Shown here: in pieces, positions 44,401 to 55,124 of the stretch
How the letters are laid out: each line of letters starts with the position of its first letter
Numbering within the stretch: the stretch's first letter is position 1
Assembly: GCA_036924085.1 (NCBI GenBank)
Contig: JAVGWX010000013.1
Coordinates: forward strand, 48,323,965 to 48,387,964
DNA length: 64,000 nucleotides
Source: Ariolimax columbianus
Lineage: Eukaryota; Mollusca; Gastropoda; Stylommatophora; Arionidae
Direction: 5' to 3'
Translations under genes and position numbers: made by a program
Notes under the pieces: model-generated
What the model was told of the DNA's origin: nothing
What the model saw: the letters and a program-made list of their open reading frames with translations, nothing else
Database searches by the model: none

Positions 44401-46315
44401 GATATGGAAGTAGGACCACGGGAAACAAAACTGCTCCAACGATGGAATTACAAACGAGCCGACTGGGACAGATGTGCAAGCCTGACAGATGGGCTGTGTG
44501 AAACCATCAACACACGGAACAACAAAATGAAGCCCATGATGGAAAGCCTAAGCAAATCAATAATGCAAGCTGCCACTGAAACCATCCCAAGAGGGGCAAG
44601 GAAAAATTATAAGCCCTACTGGAAAGCGGAAGACGAAGTCACAAATGCTAGGAACATGGCAGAGCGAGAACAATCTATGGAGGCAAATGTCGCCCTCAAA
44701 TCCACCACGGCGGCATACAAATACACTCTCAACCAAACAGCAAGAGAAAGCTGGAAAAATAAAACGGAAAGCCTCAACCTAGACAAAGAAGGGAACAAAC
44801 TATGGAAGTTAGTCAGAGCCATGAATGACGAAACTCCGTCAAACAAATTACCATCAAGCAGGGCGAAAACATGCTCACTGGAAAAAAAGCCGCAAACGCC
44901 TTTGTTGAACACTATGCCAAAGCGAACCACATAGATGTCCCTGCAGATAGGCATACGGACATTAATGAAGAGCAAAAGGGGCACGACAACATCAATATGG
45001 CACCAGAAGAGCACATGATGGCAAAACTAACAATGAACGAAATGGAAGATGCCATGAGAACATTAAAGAAAAGGAAATCTCCCGGAAAAGACGGGATAAC
45101 AAACGAAATGCTGATGGGGCTGGGCCAAACAGCGAAGAGGAAACTGCTATCAGTCCTGAACCAAAGCTGGAAAAGGGGTATTGTACCCCACGCATGGAAA
45201 GACGCAGTACTTGTAACAGTACCAAAGAAAGGAAAAGACAAAACAGATCCAAATTGATACAGGCCTATGAGCCTACTGAGCTGTGTCGGCAAACTGATGG
45301 AACGTATGATAAACACCAGACTGATGTGGCATCTGGAAGAAAAACAGATACTAATTCCACAGCAAGCAGACTAGACAGCACAGATCCACTGAGGATCAGG
45401 TCATACTCATAGCCCAGGAAATAGAAGATGCCTACCAGAAACAGAAACAGACAGTAGCGGTCTGGGTGGACCTGGAAAAGGCATTTGACAAAGTCTGGAA
45501 AGATGGACTTAGAGTCAAGCTCAGAAGAAGTGATGTTTGTGGGAAAATGTACAAGTGGATCAACTACTACCTCAAAAACAGAACGGCCAGAGTCCAAGTA
45601 CAAGGGCAGATGAGCAAAAAGGTGACACTTGAGCAGGGAGTACCCCAAGGGGGAGTACTGTCACCCACACTCTTCCTGGTGTATATAAATGACATTATAG
45701 AGAATATACCAAGAAGAGTTCATAGCTCAATGTTTGCAGACGATCTGGCTATGTAGACCTCTGAAAAGAATCTCACCATAGCAAGAAATCGGATGCAGCA
45801 GGCCCTAACATCGCTGGAAGAGTGGGCGAACTCATGGCTGGTAAAAATAAACGAGGACAAAAATCACATGTACAATATTCTCGCTATCAATCAAACCCCA
45901 AAACACCAAATTAAGTCTAAACGGCAAATACCTTCAGCCAAATGATAACCCAAACTATATGGGAGTCACATTTGATCGGCGCATGACATGGAAAAGTCAG
46001 ATCGAGAGAAACCGAATGAGAGCCAGAGAAAGAATGGCAATCATGAGGAAACTTGCTGGCACAAGCTGGGGAGCAGACGAAAGCATACTAAAGAAACTGT
46101 ACACTGGAAGAGTGAGACCAGTTCTCGAGTATGGCATTGCGGCCTTGACAACAGCAGCAAAGGCGAACTTCGATAAAGTTAGCAAACTCCAAAACCAAGC
46201 CATGAGAGTTATAACAGGAGGCATGAAGTCAACGCCAATTGTAGAACTTGAAAAGATTACAAAACTGCAATCCATGGCTGACAGAAGAGACTGCAGAGCC
46301 CAGCTGCAATAGGAG
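44401..46315 (+). mobile_element. I/Jockey-like LINE, reverse transcriptase region (broken)
   Basis: The linker ends with a frameshift at about 44850-44880, then come 'KRKSPGKDGITNEML' (45072-45116), 'HAWKDAVLVTVPKKGKDK', 'YRPMSLLSCVGKLMERM', motif A 'VDLEKAFDKVW' (about 45467-45499), motif B 'VPQGGVLSPTLF' (45637-45675) and motif C 'FADD' (45733-45744). All catalytic Asp residues are present. Damage: stop at 45255, frame change near 45370, stop at 45754, frameshift near 45900, then 'GVTFDRRMTWKSQIE' to 'RDCRAQLQ' with a stop at 46310. Confidence 0.9.
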
Positions 46316-47440
46316 AAACTCAGAAGACTGACTGACCACCCAATGCACCAGAGACTAAACAATTTCGAAAATGGGAAGCTAAAGCGAAGAAACTTTGCAG
46401 AAATAGCCAAAGCAAAGATGCACGAAGAACCTATGAACGCACTAACCACACCAAAGCCCTTCCCTACTGTACGAAAACCTACATGGAGGCAGCATATATT
46501 TCCAGAGGTGGTAGAAAATATACCAGGTATTAGAAACAAAAACTGCCAGTCTGAAAAAGAAAGAAGATATACTACCCTGAGTTTGATTACGGAAAACTAC
46601 CCAAGCATGGACTGGACCCATGCATACACCGACTGTTCCGTAACAAATACAACACAGAACTGAGGGGCAGGAGCAAATGGCAAATGGCAGAAAAATAACA
46701 CTGTCATTCGCTACTGGAAAATACACAAGCAATTTCAGAGCGGAGGCAGAGGCACTGAGGGCGGCAGTGGAAGAAATGGTGACAGGTAAAAGGAATGAAA
46801 GCCATAAAGTATGCACTGGCCGTAGTCACAGCCCTGAAAAGCAAGAAAAATACTGAACTTAATGAATTAATAGCAGTACTCTGTCAACTATGCCAGCAGG
46901 TCGCACCAAAAAGAGTAGTGGTGCAGTGGGTTCCATCTCACTGCAACATCCAAGGCAACGAGGAGGCAGACAGACTGGCAAAAGAAGGTGCAAAACTACC
47001 ACAACCTGATACTAGTATGACATACGAAGAGTCAAAACGGCTTTTTAGAGCTAGATATATGAACAAATGGGAAACCGAACATACTGGCTACACCAAAAAC
47101 GATGCCTATTACCAGCTGAACAGAAAAGAGCAGGTCGTGGTCTTCAGACTTCGCACTGGCCACAATAGACTCAGGTACCACTTATTCAACAAATTGAAGA
47201 TAGGTGGCCCCGACGAATGCCCGTGTGGTACCGGAAAAATGACCGCTGAGCATTTGTTGCAAAACTGCCCGACATACGAGGATCAGAGAGAGCAGATGTG
47301 GCCGTCACCAGGGGCAACACTAGACAAGCTCTATGGCAGTGTCGACAGCCTCAGGATGAAGGCTGCTTTTATCGAAAAAAATAATGGTTACTGTCTGACT
47401 GCGTACGAAGAAGAAGAAGAAGAAGAAGAAGAAGTACGTT
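46316..47440 (+). mobile_element. I/Jockey-like LINE, RNase H, zinc knuckle and 3' tail (broken)
   Basis: 'THAYTDCS' (Asp at 46631) opens the RNase H domain. 'FRAEAEALRAA' (about 46733) carries the Glu. After a small deletion near 46790, 'QWVPSHCNIQGNEEADRLAK' (about 46924-46983) supplies His and the last Asp. Next come 'FRLRTGHNRLRYHLFNKLK' and the CCHC-type knuckle 'CPCGTGKMTAEHLLQNC' (47218-47268). The element ends in a (GAA)8-9 tail at about 47408-47433. Stop codon at 46661 and frame changes near 46700 and 46790. RNase H after RT points to the I group of LINEs. Confidence 0.88.
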
Positions 47441-47499
47441 ACAGCGCTCGTACATCATCAAGTAACTGACATTGTACACCGCAATCTTCTAGTACCATC

Positions 47500-48206
47500 C
47501 AAAGTTGACTACTGTCCACAATATCCAACGCTAAGGTCTTAGCTTTACCTGTACTTCTACACTTGTAACACCGATGACCTTCCTCAAACACTTTATTTCG
47601 CATACATCGAAACTCTGTTCTCACGCGCCTAGGACAGATGCCATGTTTCCTGCTGGTAGCACAGTCAGCATAAATAAACTGTTTATCAGCTATTGCTTTG
47701 TTGCCAAACTAATGCGTGGGTGCCTAAGCAGTGGGGTGTGTACACACGCACACAAGCACGCGCGCGCACGCGCCGTCGTTATTTTCGATATCGAAAGTGA
47801 CCTATATTCGAAATGTTCTTACAATTTCACAATACAGATGACGCAAAATTAAATATCGTCATGTGTTTAACTTAACCCATTACACCCCAAGCCTTAAATG
47901 AATGGTCTTTTTCCATGATCACCCTTCGTTTCGGAGTAGATGCCTTATTCATGCTTATTTTCTTCATCTAGGCCATCACTGTCCTCACATTTTTGGTCCA
48001 TCTACCCTGGCTGGTTGGTTAAAGGGAAAGTCCATAACCCTTTTTTGTTGGTGGTTTCAGGCATGCTAGGGTGTAAAGGGTTAACTGTGATACATTGTTG
48101 CAACAGATTGTACAAAAGATAATAAAGAACGTTCTTCAGAAGGTACAGAAGATATGGCTTAGGTACGTGTGGATAGCAGCTGTTAAGGCTTCAAACCGAC
48201 AGGGGT
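47500..48206 (+). mobile_element. Composite repeat segment, paralogue of 52680-53090
   Basis: Collinear with 52680-53090: 'atgaccttcctcaaacac', 'ctttgttgccaaactaatgc', 'ttattttcgatatcgaaagt', then 'cattgttgcaacaga' and the RNase H repeat start ('gatatggcttaggtacg', 'ggatagcagctgttaagg'). A 46-bp block near 47516-47562 is repeated at 48207-48252. A MITE interrupts the segment at 47876. Confidence 0.75.
47876..48080. mobile_element. piggyBac-type MITE, 205 bp, TTAA-flanked
   Basis: Bounded by TTAA on both sides (47872-47875, 48081-48084). Imperfect terminal inverted repeats: 'cccattacaccccaagc' at the left, and the right end, read inward on the minus strand, is 'ccctttacaccctagc'. The paralogous sequence at 52960-52965 has a single TTAA ('tttacttaactgtaa') and no insert, so the empty site is directly visible. 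There is no coding capacity. TTAA target and CCC start are hallmarks of the piggyBac superfamily. Confidence 0.85.
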
Positions 48207-48519
48207 CCACCATATCAAACGCTAATGTCTTAGCTCCACCTGTACTTCTACATGGGTGGATGCCATTATGCAGGTAACTACTCTGGTATGCGTTGGAGGA
48301 AAATCATCCAGTATCCTCAATAACACAAATTTCTAGGGGGCGGCGAATTCCTAAGTAAACAACATGGGGGTGGAGGCAGACGGAGTCGTATGCAGCCCGG
48401 CGGAACTAGTGAAACCATCGTCCCTGATCAGTACTGGCCTTCTGACCAGGAAAGAGCTGGCCAATGACAACCCCAGATCCATCAGCCGAGACCCCTACAG
48501 CGCTAGCAGGACTGCACGG

Positions 48520-50118
48520 GGGTGACTTTGTGGGGCATTGACATCCCCATCGTCCGCTGGTCACTTTGTGGGGGCAAAAACATCACAATCGTCCGCTGGT
48601 CACTTTGTGGGGGCAAGAACATCCCAATCGTCCGCTGGTCACTTTGTGGTAGGTCACTGTGTGGTAGCATGAACAGCCCAATCGTCCGCTGGTCACTTTG
48701 TGGGGGTAAGAACAACCCAATCGTCCGCTGGTCACTTTGGGGGGGTAAGAACAACCCAATCGTCCGCTGGTCACTTTGTGGGGGTAAGAACAACCCAATC
48801 GTCCGCTGGTCACTTTGTGGGGGTAAGAACAACCCAATCGTCCGCTGGTCACTTTGTGAGGGTAAGAACAACCCAATCGTCCGCTGGTCACTTTGTGGGG
48901 GTAAGAACAACCGAATCGTCCGCTGGTCACTTTGTGGGGGTAAGAACAACCCAATCGTCCGCTGGTCACTTTGTGGGGGTAAGAACAACCCAATCGTCCG
49001 CTGGTCACTTTGTGGTAGCATGAACAGCCCAATCGTCCGCTGGTCACTTTGTGGGGGTAAGAACAACCCAATCGTCCGCTGGTCACTTTGTGGGGGTAAG
49101 AACAACCCAATCGTCCGCTGGTCACTTTGTGGTAGCATGAACAGCCCAATCGTCCGCTGGTTACTTTGTGGGGGTAAGAACAACCCAATCGTCCGCTGGT
49201 CACTTTGTGGGGGTAAGAACAACCCAATCGTCCGCTGGTCACTTTGTGGGGGTAAGAACAACCCAATCGTCCGCTGGTCACTTTGTGGTAGCATGAACAG
49301 CCCAATCGTCCGCTGGTCACTTTGTGGGGGTAAGAACAACCCAATCGTCCGCTGGTCACTTTGTGGGGGTAAAAACAACCCAATCGTCCGCTGGTCACTT
49401 TGTGGTAGCATGAACAGCCCAATCGTCCGCTGGTCACTTTATGGGGGTAAGAACAACCCAATCGTCCGCTGGTCACTTTGTGGGGGTAAGAACAACCCAA
49501 TCGTCCGTTGGTCACTTTGTGGGGGTAAGAACAACCCAATCGTCCGCTGGTCACTTTGTGGTAGCATGAACATCCCAATTGTCCACTGGTCACTTTGTGG
49601 TAGCATAAACATCCCAATTGTCCGCTGGTCACTTTGTGGTAGCATGAACATCCCAATCGTCTGCTGGTCACTTTGTGGTAGCATGAACATCCCAATTGTC
49701 CACTGGTCACTTTGTGGTAGCATGAACATCCCAATTGTCCACTGGTCACTTTGTGGTAGCATGAACATCCCAATTGTCCACTGGTCACTTTGTGGTAGCA
49801 TGAACATCCCAATTGTCCGCTGGTCACTTTGTGGTAGCATGAACATCCCAATCGTCTGCTGGTCACTTTGTGGTAGCATGAATATCCCAATCGTCTGCTG
49901 GTCACTTTGTGTTAGCATGAACATCCCAATCGTCTGCTGGTCACTTTGTGTTAGCATGAACATCCCAATCGTCCGCTGGTCACTTTGTGTTAGCATGAAC
50001 ATCACAATCGTTCGCTGGTCACTTTGTGGTAGGTCACTTTGTGGTAGCATGAACAGCCCAATCGTCCGCTGGTCACTTTGTGGTAGCCTGAACATCCCAA
50101 TCGTTCGCTGGTCACTTT
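48520..50118. repeat. 39-bp tandem array, about 41 copies, two unit classes
   Basis: All units share 'tcgtccgctggtcactttgt'. Class A continues 'gggggtaagaacaaccc', class B 'ggtagcatgaacagccc' or 'catccc'. The order is structured: mostly A units with a B every 2-4 units up to about 49560, then only B-type units to the end, with sub-variants 'attgtccactgg' and 'atcgtctgctgg'. As 39 is divisible by 3, one plus frame (580 codons, 13-residue period with core 'IVRWSLCGG') and two minus frames stay open. I see no reason to call any of them a gene. Confidence 0.96.
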
Positions 50119-50184
50119 GTGACGAAATTACCCGACTGGAATGTAACACTGATTGTCTAAAGATTCAACAATCTTCTGGGGGTC

Positions 50185-50270
50185 ACTATGGTCGAGAGGT
50201 CAGGCGCTTGCTTCCCAAAGCGATGAACAAAATACGGTGGACTATCGAATCCCACAGGTTTTAAAGTGAC
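50185..50270 (+). mobile_element. tRNA-like SINE head
   Basis: A-box-like 'tggtcgagaggtcagg' (50189-50204) and B-box-like 'tatcgaatccc' (50243-50253) resemble a tRNA-Ser/Leu-type head. It lies just after the 39-bp array. The downstream body (to about 50400) is unassigned. Confidence 0.5.
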
Positions 50271-50504
50271 CCCTGGTCTCACGGGAGGTGGCACCAGAGT
50301 GCCTGCATCCTGGGTTGGCTCTACTCGTCGTGACTAATGTCTTGCCACTGAGCGAAAGTAGCTCGGGATAAGAGAGTGAGGTCGACGAAAATCGCAGTCT
50401 TCCTCACTATAATCCAAATGCAGAGCAAGTTACATCATCAAGTCAAAACCGTCTGTTGATGTGGCTATCTACACTTGCGAGGGGCAACTAATAATGGGCT
50501 GGAT

Positions 50505-50695
50505 GCAGCCAGAAGGATTTACTGCCTAGCTGGTTAGGCTCGAGCAGCTTATTACTCCGCTGTATTGGGACAAGTGCCACTGAGGCTGGTTAATCTATGT
50601 GCGAGTCCATCTTAATGGACTCAAGCACTACAGCAAAGTAGACACGCAGCCTATTAAAAACAAACCCCTTAACCATGGCGGGTATTGTGGCTAGA
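50505..50695 (+). mobile_element. Mariner-like element upstream region and start codon
   Basis: Shares 'ggctcgagcagcttattact', 'atgtgcgagtcca' and 'aaagtagac' with the minus strand at 41560-41690, and 'ccatggcgggta' with the transposase start. The frame from ATG 50674 ('MAGIVARRIG') runs into the GA minisatellite. Confidence 0.6.
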
Positions 50696-50906
50696 AGGAT
50701 CGGCAGAAAAGGGACAGGTCATTGTGAGAGAAAGAGAGAAAGAGAGAGGGAGAGAGAGAGAGAGACTAGCAGGATTGACCGAAAGGGGGCAGGTTGTTGT
50801 GAGAGAGAGATAGAAAGAGAGAGAGAGAGAGAAAGAGAGGGAGAGGGAGAGAAAGACTTGAAGGATTAACAGAAATGGACAGGTCGTTGTGAACGAGAGA
50901 GAGAGA

Positions 50907-50942
<36 letters not shown>

Positions 50943-51250
50943 CTAGTAGGATTGACAGAAAAGGGACAGGTTATTGTGATGGAGACAGAGGGAGAGACTT
51001 GAAGGATTGACGAAAAAAGGCAATTCTTTTTGTGAAAGAGAGAGAGACTAGAAGGATTAACATAAAAGGGACACGTCATTGTGAGAGATAGAGAGAGAGA
51101 CTAGAAGGATTAACATAAAAGGGACATGTCATTGTGAGAGATAGAGAGAGACAGAGAGAGATAGAGAGCGAGAGATAGAGAGAGATAGAGAGATATAGAT
51201 AGATTAAGAGAGACAGATAGCGATCCTAGAAGGATTAACATAAAAGTGGC
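50696..51250. repeat. Minisatellite with variable (GA)n arms
   Basis: About nine repeats of a block like 'aggattgacagaaaaggg' plus 'acaggtcattgtgagaga', each followed by a GA run of variable length. It begins right after the mariner-like start. Confidence 0.88.
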
Positions 51251-51780
51251 CTCTTACGACATACTCTCTGTGTGGCAGGGGTGCTATTCTTGTCCTTGTC
51301 ATACATGCAGAACCCGACAGACCACACGGAAAATGTATATCATTTATTCATTTAAAATAGACATAGGCACACGCTTCTGCTTTCTTATTGAACCAAGGAT
51401 ATATATCCGGCCCAAACGTCCAACATTCAAGATCATTTAAACAAGGAATTGACGAAACTCCACTGCAAGCCGCAGTTTTAGCTGATTGGACTAAGAAATT
51501 TATTTCAGGGATTTCGTGAGAGGAAATGATTTCCATTTTTTAATTATTTAATTAAATTAGTTTTGAGGTTAGTTTTTTATTTTTTCCTGAACAGGGAAAA
51601 GAATGAACTGATTTGGGGTTCTTTAGGAGAGGTGAAGAGGTTGTGACCGATGGTGGAGGTTCAGGGAGAGTGAGAGAAGGGGGGGGTGGGGGGGGGGAGA
51701 GGGTAGGTGGAGTTTCGGCGTGAAAGAGGTGTAAGAAATGTGCAACTCGCGCAGGCTAATTAATGCGGTGGGGTGAGGAG
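51251..51780. other. No gene seen; G-rich run
   Basis: Nothing recognised apart from a G-rich run at about 51678-51702. Confidence 0.45.
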
Positions 51781-52190
51781 TGAAACCAGAAGGGTTGAAT
51801 GAAATGCGGGCAGGTCATTGACAGTGAGAGTGAGAGAGATAGAGAGAGAGAGAGAAAGAGAGAGAGACTAGACGAAAAGACAGAAAGGGGGCAGGTCACT
51901 GAGAGAGAGAGAGAGAGAGAGAGAGCATAATGATTGACTGAAATAGGGTTGATCATTGTGAGACACCAGAGCGATTGACAGAAAAGGAGCAGGGCATTGT
52001 GTGTATATGTGTGTGTGTGTGAGAGAGAGAGAGAAAAAGATATCCTAGAAGGGTTGGCATTAAGATACAAGTCATTGTGAGAAAGAGAAAGAGAGAGACA
52101 GAGAGAGAGAGAGAAAGAGTGAAAGTAGAAGAGCTGACAGAAAAGAAGGAGGAACCTGTCTAAGAGAGACAGAGACTAGAAGGATTGACA
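51781..52190. repeat. Minisatellite with (GA)n arms, second block
   Basis: Same motif as 50696-51250 ('gacagaaaaggagcaggg', 'gggcaggtca'), more diverged, with GA and short GT runs. Confidence 0.85.
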
Positions 52191-52316
52191 TATATGTGAG
52201 AGATATACTTTAAGGATTATAACAAGCAAGTGTCGTTTGATCTTGTCTTGGCGAGGATCTGCATGGTTCTGCTGTAACGGTCTGCCAGAAATCTGGTGTA
52301 TAATAAAGAACAATTT

Positions 52317-52795
52317 TCACTTACTTCGGCCCGCTAACATTTGAGTGCGAATTATATACGAGTTAGTTTTCTTTCCACGTGTGCCGTTGAGCGCCGTGGG
52401 GAGCTTAAGTCGTCTATCCTGCGCCGAGTGTGTAGCGTCGGTCAATGTGAGCCCTTGCCACTGCACAATCACTCTAATGTCATCTATCCACATACCCCGT
52501 GGCCGCCCTCTTGCCCTGTAGCCAGATCTACCAGCGTTGTAAGCCATCAGTGGAAGATGATGAGGATGCATTCGCATGAGATGACCAAACCAACTTACTT
52601 TCTGCCTGGAAATGTATTCGACACAAGACGTAGTGCCGACCATACTTCGAATGAGGTCGCTCTGCATTCTGTCTCTCCTGGTAACACCCATGACCTTCCT
52701 CAAACACTCTATTTCGTACACATCGAAATTCTGCTCTCTCGTGCCCTGGACAGAGGTCGTGTTTGCCACTGGTAGCACAGACTCAGCATAAATAT
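52317..52795 (-). mobile_element. RTE/L2-like LINE, RT C-terminus
   Basis: Minus-strand frame of about 153 codons: 'CLRKVMGVTRRDRMQSDLIR', 'MVGTTSCVEYISRQKVSWFG', 'HLMRMHPHHLP' and 'GRPRGMWIDDIRV'. These are the 'VTRRDR', 'GTT', 'WFGHLxRM' and 'GRPRxxWxDD' blocks after the RT core. It is truncated upstream at 52778 and lacks the catalytic motifs. The open frame is a 5'-truncated LINE and not a host gene. Confidence 0.82.
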
Positions 52796-53447
52796 ACTGT
52801 TTATCAGCTCTTGCTTTGTTGCCAAACTAATGCTTGGATGCCTAAGCAGTGCGACACATACAAATACGTTATTTTCGATATCGAAAGTGATCTATATTCG
52901 ACATGTTCTCACAATTTAACAATATAGCTGACGCGAAATTGAATGTCGCCATGTGTTTACTTAACTGTAAGCCATTGTTGCAACAGAATGTACAGAAGAT
53001 ATGCAGAACATTCTTCAGAAGATACAGAAGGGATGGCTTAGGTTCGAGTGGATAGCAGCTGTTAAGGCCTCAAACCTCCAAGGGTTGACATGGATTTACT
53101 GTCCGGCTCATGCTGAGGTTCAGGGCAATGAAAGAGCTGACATCTTGGCTTCACAAGCTCCCATTATGGGCACATTAGTGATCGATAGAAGTGACATTGT
53201 AAAATCAATCAATAACCGCCTGTTAGATGAGGACACCGCAATAGAGGTAGCAGCGATCTACAGACTGCAAAGCTTCGACATTAAACGAGTTTCGAGCGGA
53301 GTATGGCGCATGAGAGGACGGAGCAGGAGAGTGTACAACCGGGGAGCTATAGGGACCATCAGCATCCATAATCTACCCCATTTACTGAGAGTACCTGTAG
53401 GTATGCCCGGAGTTCAGTGACGTCGATTCTTAGAAACAGAAACATTG
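52796..53447 (+). mobile_element. RNase H-bearing repeat, longest copy
   Basis: After a non-coding part shared with 47680-47880, the frame from 53001 reads 'ILQKIQKGWLRFEWIAAVKA', 'LTWIYCPAHAEVQGNERADI', 'LVIDRSDIVKSINNRLLDE' and 'MRGRSRRVYN'. 'CPAHAxVQGNERAD' is the RNase H His...Asp block. A deletion before 'GVQ*' loses the 'WVCPECSD' ending seen at 11500. The site matching the MITE insertion point (52960-52965) is empty. Confidence 0.75.
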
Positions 53448-53599
53448 TTGCAACACGTCATCCGCACACTTGGTCTTCAGTCTGTTTTGACACCAAACTT
53501 GGTTCTGAAGCTTGGCATTTGATTATCTTGAGCCCTAAAAATGAATTTGAGAAAATGGTATACTGCAACAGAAAAGCTTTCTTCTCTTTGCTTATGCTG

Positions 53600-54345
53600 G
53601 TATGCCTTTCAGCGTCAGGTTATGAAGGGATATCTTGAACGAGCCCGTCTATGTGCCTCATGCACAGAAGCATTGACCCCCTCAGATATTTCTGTTAGCC
53701 ACCTTTTTCGTGGTCTACCTTTGTCTTTGAATCCGTTGTATCTAAACAGCATTGCTGGCTAGTGGGTGCTGTGTGGAGGTAGTCTTGTTACGTGGCCAAA
53801 CCATTTTAGTTAATGTTTTTTAATGTAGTCTAATACTGGTGTTGTTCCCACTAATCTCCTGATGTCATCGTTTCTGATCATGTCTCTCCTTGTTACGCCC
53901 AATATTTTTCGCAGACATTTCATTTCTGCTGTTACGATGTAGCGTTTATCATTTGATGTTAGTGTCCAGTTTTGACATTGATAGCAAAATGTCGGGACGA
54001 GAATTGTGTTGTATAAAGCTCTTTTGGTAGCTATTGTCACGTGTTTCGAGTTAATTGTCCAATGATCTGATTTGCTTTATTGCATCTTTGTTGAAATTCT
54101 GCCGTAATTTTTCCGTATGCTGATAACGTGCTCTCTAAGTAAATATTTCACCTGTTTGATTTGTTGTTTTTAAAGAATAGTCTCTGGCCATTCTAGATAT
54201 ATTCATGACCTCAGTTTTCTCTTCATTGGTTCTCATAATGTACTCTTTACAAGCTGTATTTTATATATCGATATGTTGCTGGAATTGTAGTTCTGAGGTT
54301 GATATGATTGCTTGATCGTCAGCAGAAACACTGTTGGTAGTTAAA
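53600..54345 (-). mobile_element. RTE/L2-like LINE from RT motif C to 3' end
   Basis: Minus strand: 'NSVSADDQAIISTSELQFQQ' (motif C with both Asp kept), 'MRTNEEKTEVMNISRMARDY', 'ALYNTILVPTFCYQCQNWTL', 'CLRKILGVTRRDMIRNDDIR', 'LVGTTPVLDYI', 'WFGHVTRLP' and 'GRPRKRWLTEISEGVN'. Stops and at least two frame changes are present. Same family as 28105-28613. The 3' end 'ataacctgacgctgaaaggc' resembles the 57-bp array at 28820. Confidence 0.85.
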
Positions 54346-54389
54346 TATGCAGAAATCTAACGGAAGTCTGGCAAGAGATCCACATTTCT

Positions 54390-54880
54390 CTCGGATGACT
54401 AAGACCTAGAAAAAATTTTAAACGCTGATTAAATGCTTGTGACTTTCGATATGTTCAAGGACAGGACCTTAGACACTAAAGGCATGAAAACTGTGTCAAT
54501 ACCGTTCAACAACTGGACATGAAAAGTCTCACTTCAAGTCACACTTGGCGTGTGCAGAACATGAAGTAAAATCGCTGCCTTTCATCATTTTTAAGAGAAA
54601 GAGACTACCAAAAGGAGTACAATTTCCTGAAGGTAAAATATTATATCCGTCGCAAATGGAAAGCATAGTTAAGCTAAGGAAATCACATATATACTTCTGG
54701 TGGCCGTATGCGTAAATTATCTTTCAGGAATGTCGCAGAGAGGGTATTTGCTGCTTGGAAGGAATTAGATAAGACTATCATTCAACGAGACTTCCTCATA
54801 TGTTGTATTTGAAATAAACTTGACAGAAGCGAGGAATATGTTTCGTTAGAGAAAGATTCTAAAATCCTGGTGCGTTTTAT
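54390..54880 (+). mobile_element. pogo-like (DDE_1) transposase relic
   Basis: Ordered fragments: 'VTFDMFKDRTLDTKGMKTVS' preceded by an 'AD*' where the first catalytic Asp block (NADETP type) is expected; then in another frame 'KSLPFIIFKRKRLPKGVQFP'; then 'RKLSFRNVAERVFAAWKELD' and 'CCI*NKLDRSEEYV', matching the 'WxxVTxxxIxxSFKKCGISNxLDGSED' ending known from pogo/Tigger-type proteins. The middle of the catalytic domain is missing. Stops and frameshifts mark it as dead. Confidence 0.75.
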
Positions 54881-54934
54881 GCACGAATTTTCATTGTACC
54901 AGACATAACATGTTGGGTTAAATCATATAGATAT

Positions 54935-55120
54935 TTGAGTGAGTGGGTGAACGATGCAGTAAGTATATGAGTGAGTTGGTGAATACTAGAGTAAGTTATT
55001 GAGTGAGTGAGTGAGTGTGTGAGTGAGTATTTGTTAGACTAAGTGAGTATTGTACATATTTGAGTGAGTGAGCGAATGATGTAGTAAGTGTCTGTAGGTG
55101 AATATTATAGTAAGGTGTGG
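54935..55120. repeat. Degenerate 'gagtgagtgaatgatgtagtaagtat' repeat
   Basis: Loose repeats of 'gagtgagtgggtgaacgatg' and 'agtaagtatatgagtgag'. It is the reverse complement of the 32-bp subunit in the array at 60056-61330. Confidence 0.8.
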
Positions 55121-55124
55121 CTTA

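Noticed and set aside
48503..50264. 580-codon plus frame and 302/440/236-codon minus frames
   Set aside because: All arise from a 39-bp repeat whose length is a multiple of three. There is no recognisable domain, and the repeat alone explains the openness.
52317..52778. Host protein of 153 residues
   Set aside because: It carries the post-RT motifs of RTE/L2-type LINEs and lacks an independent start context.
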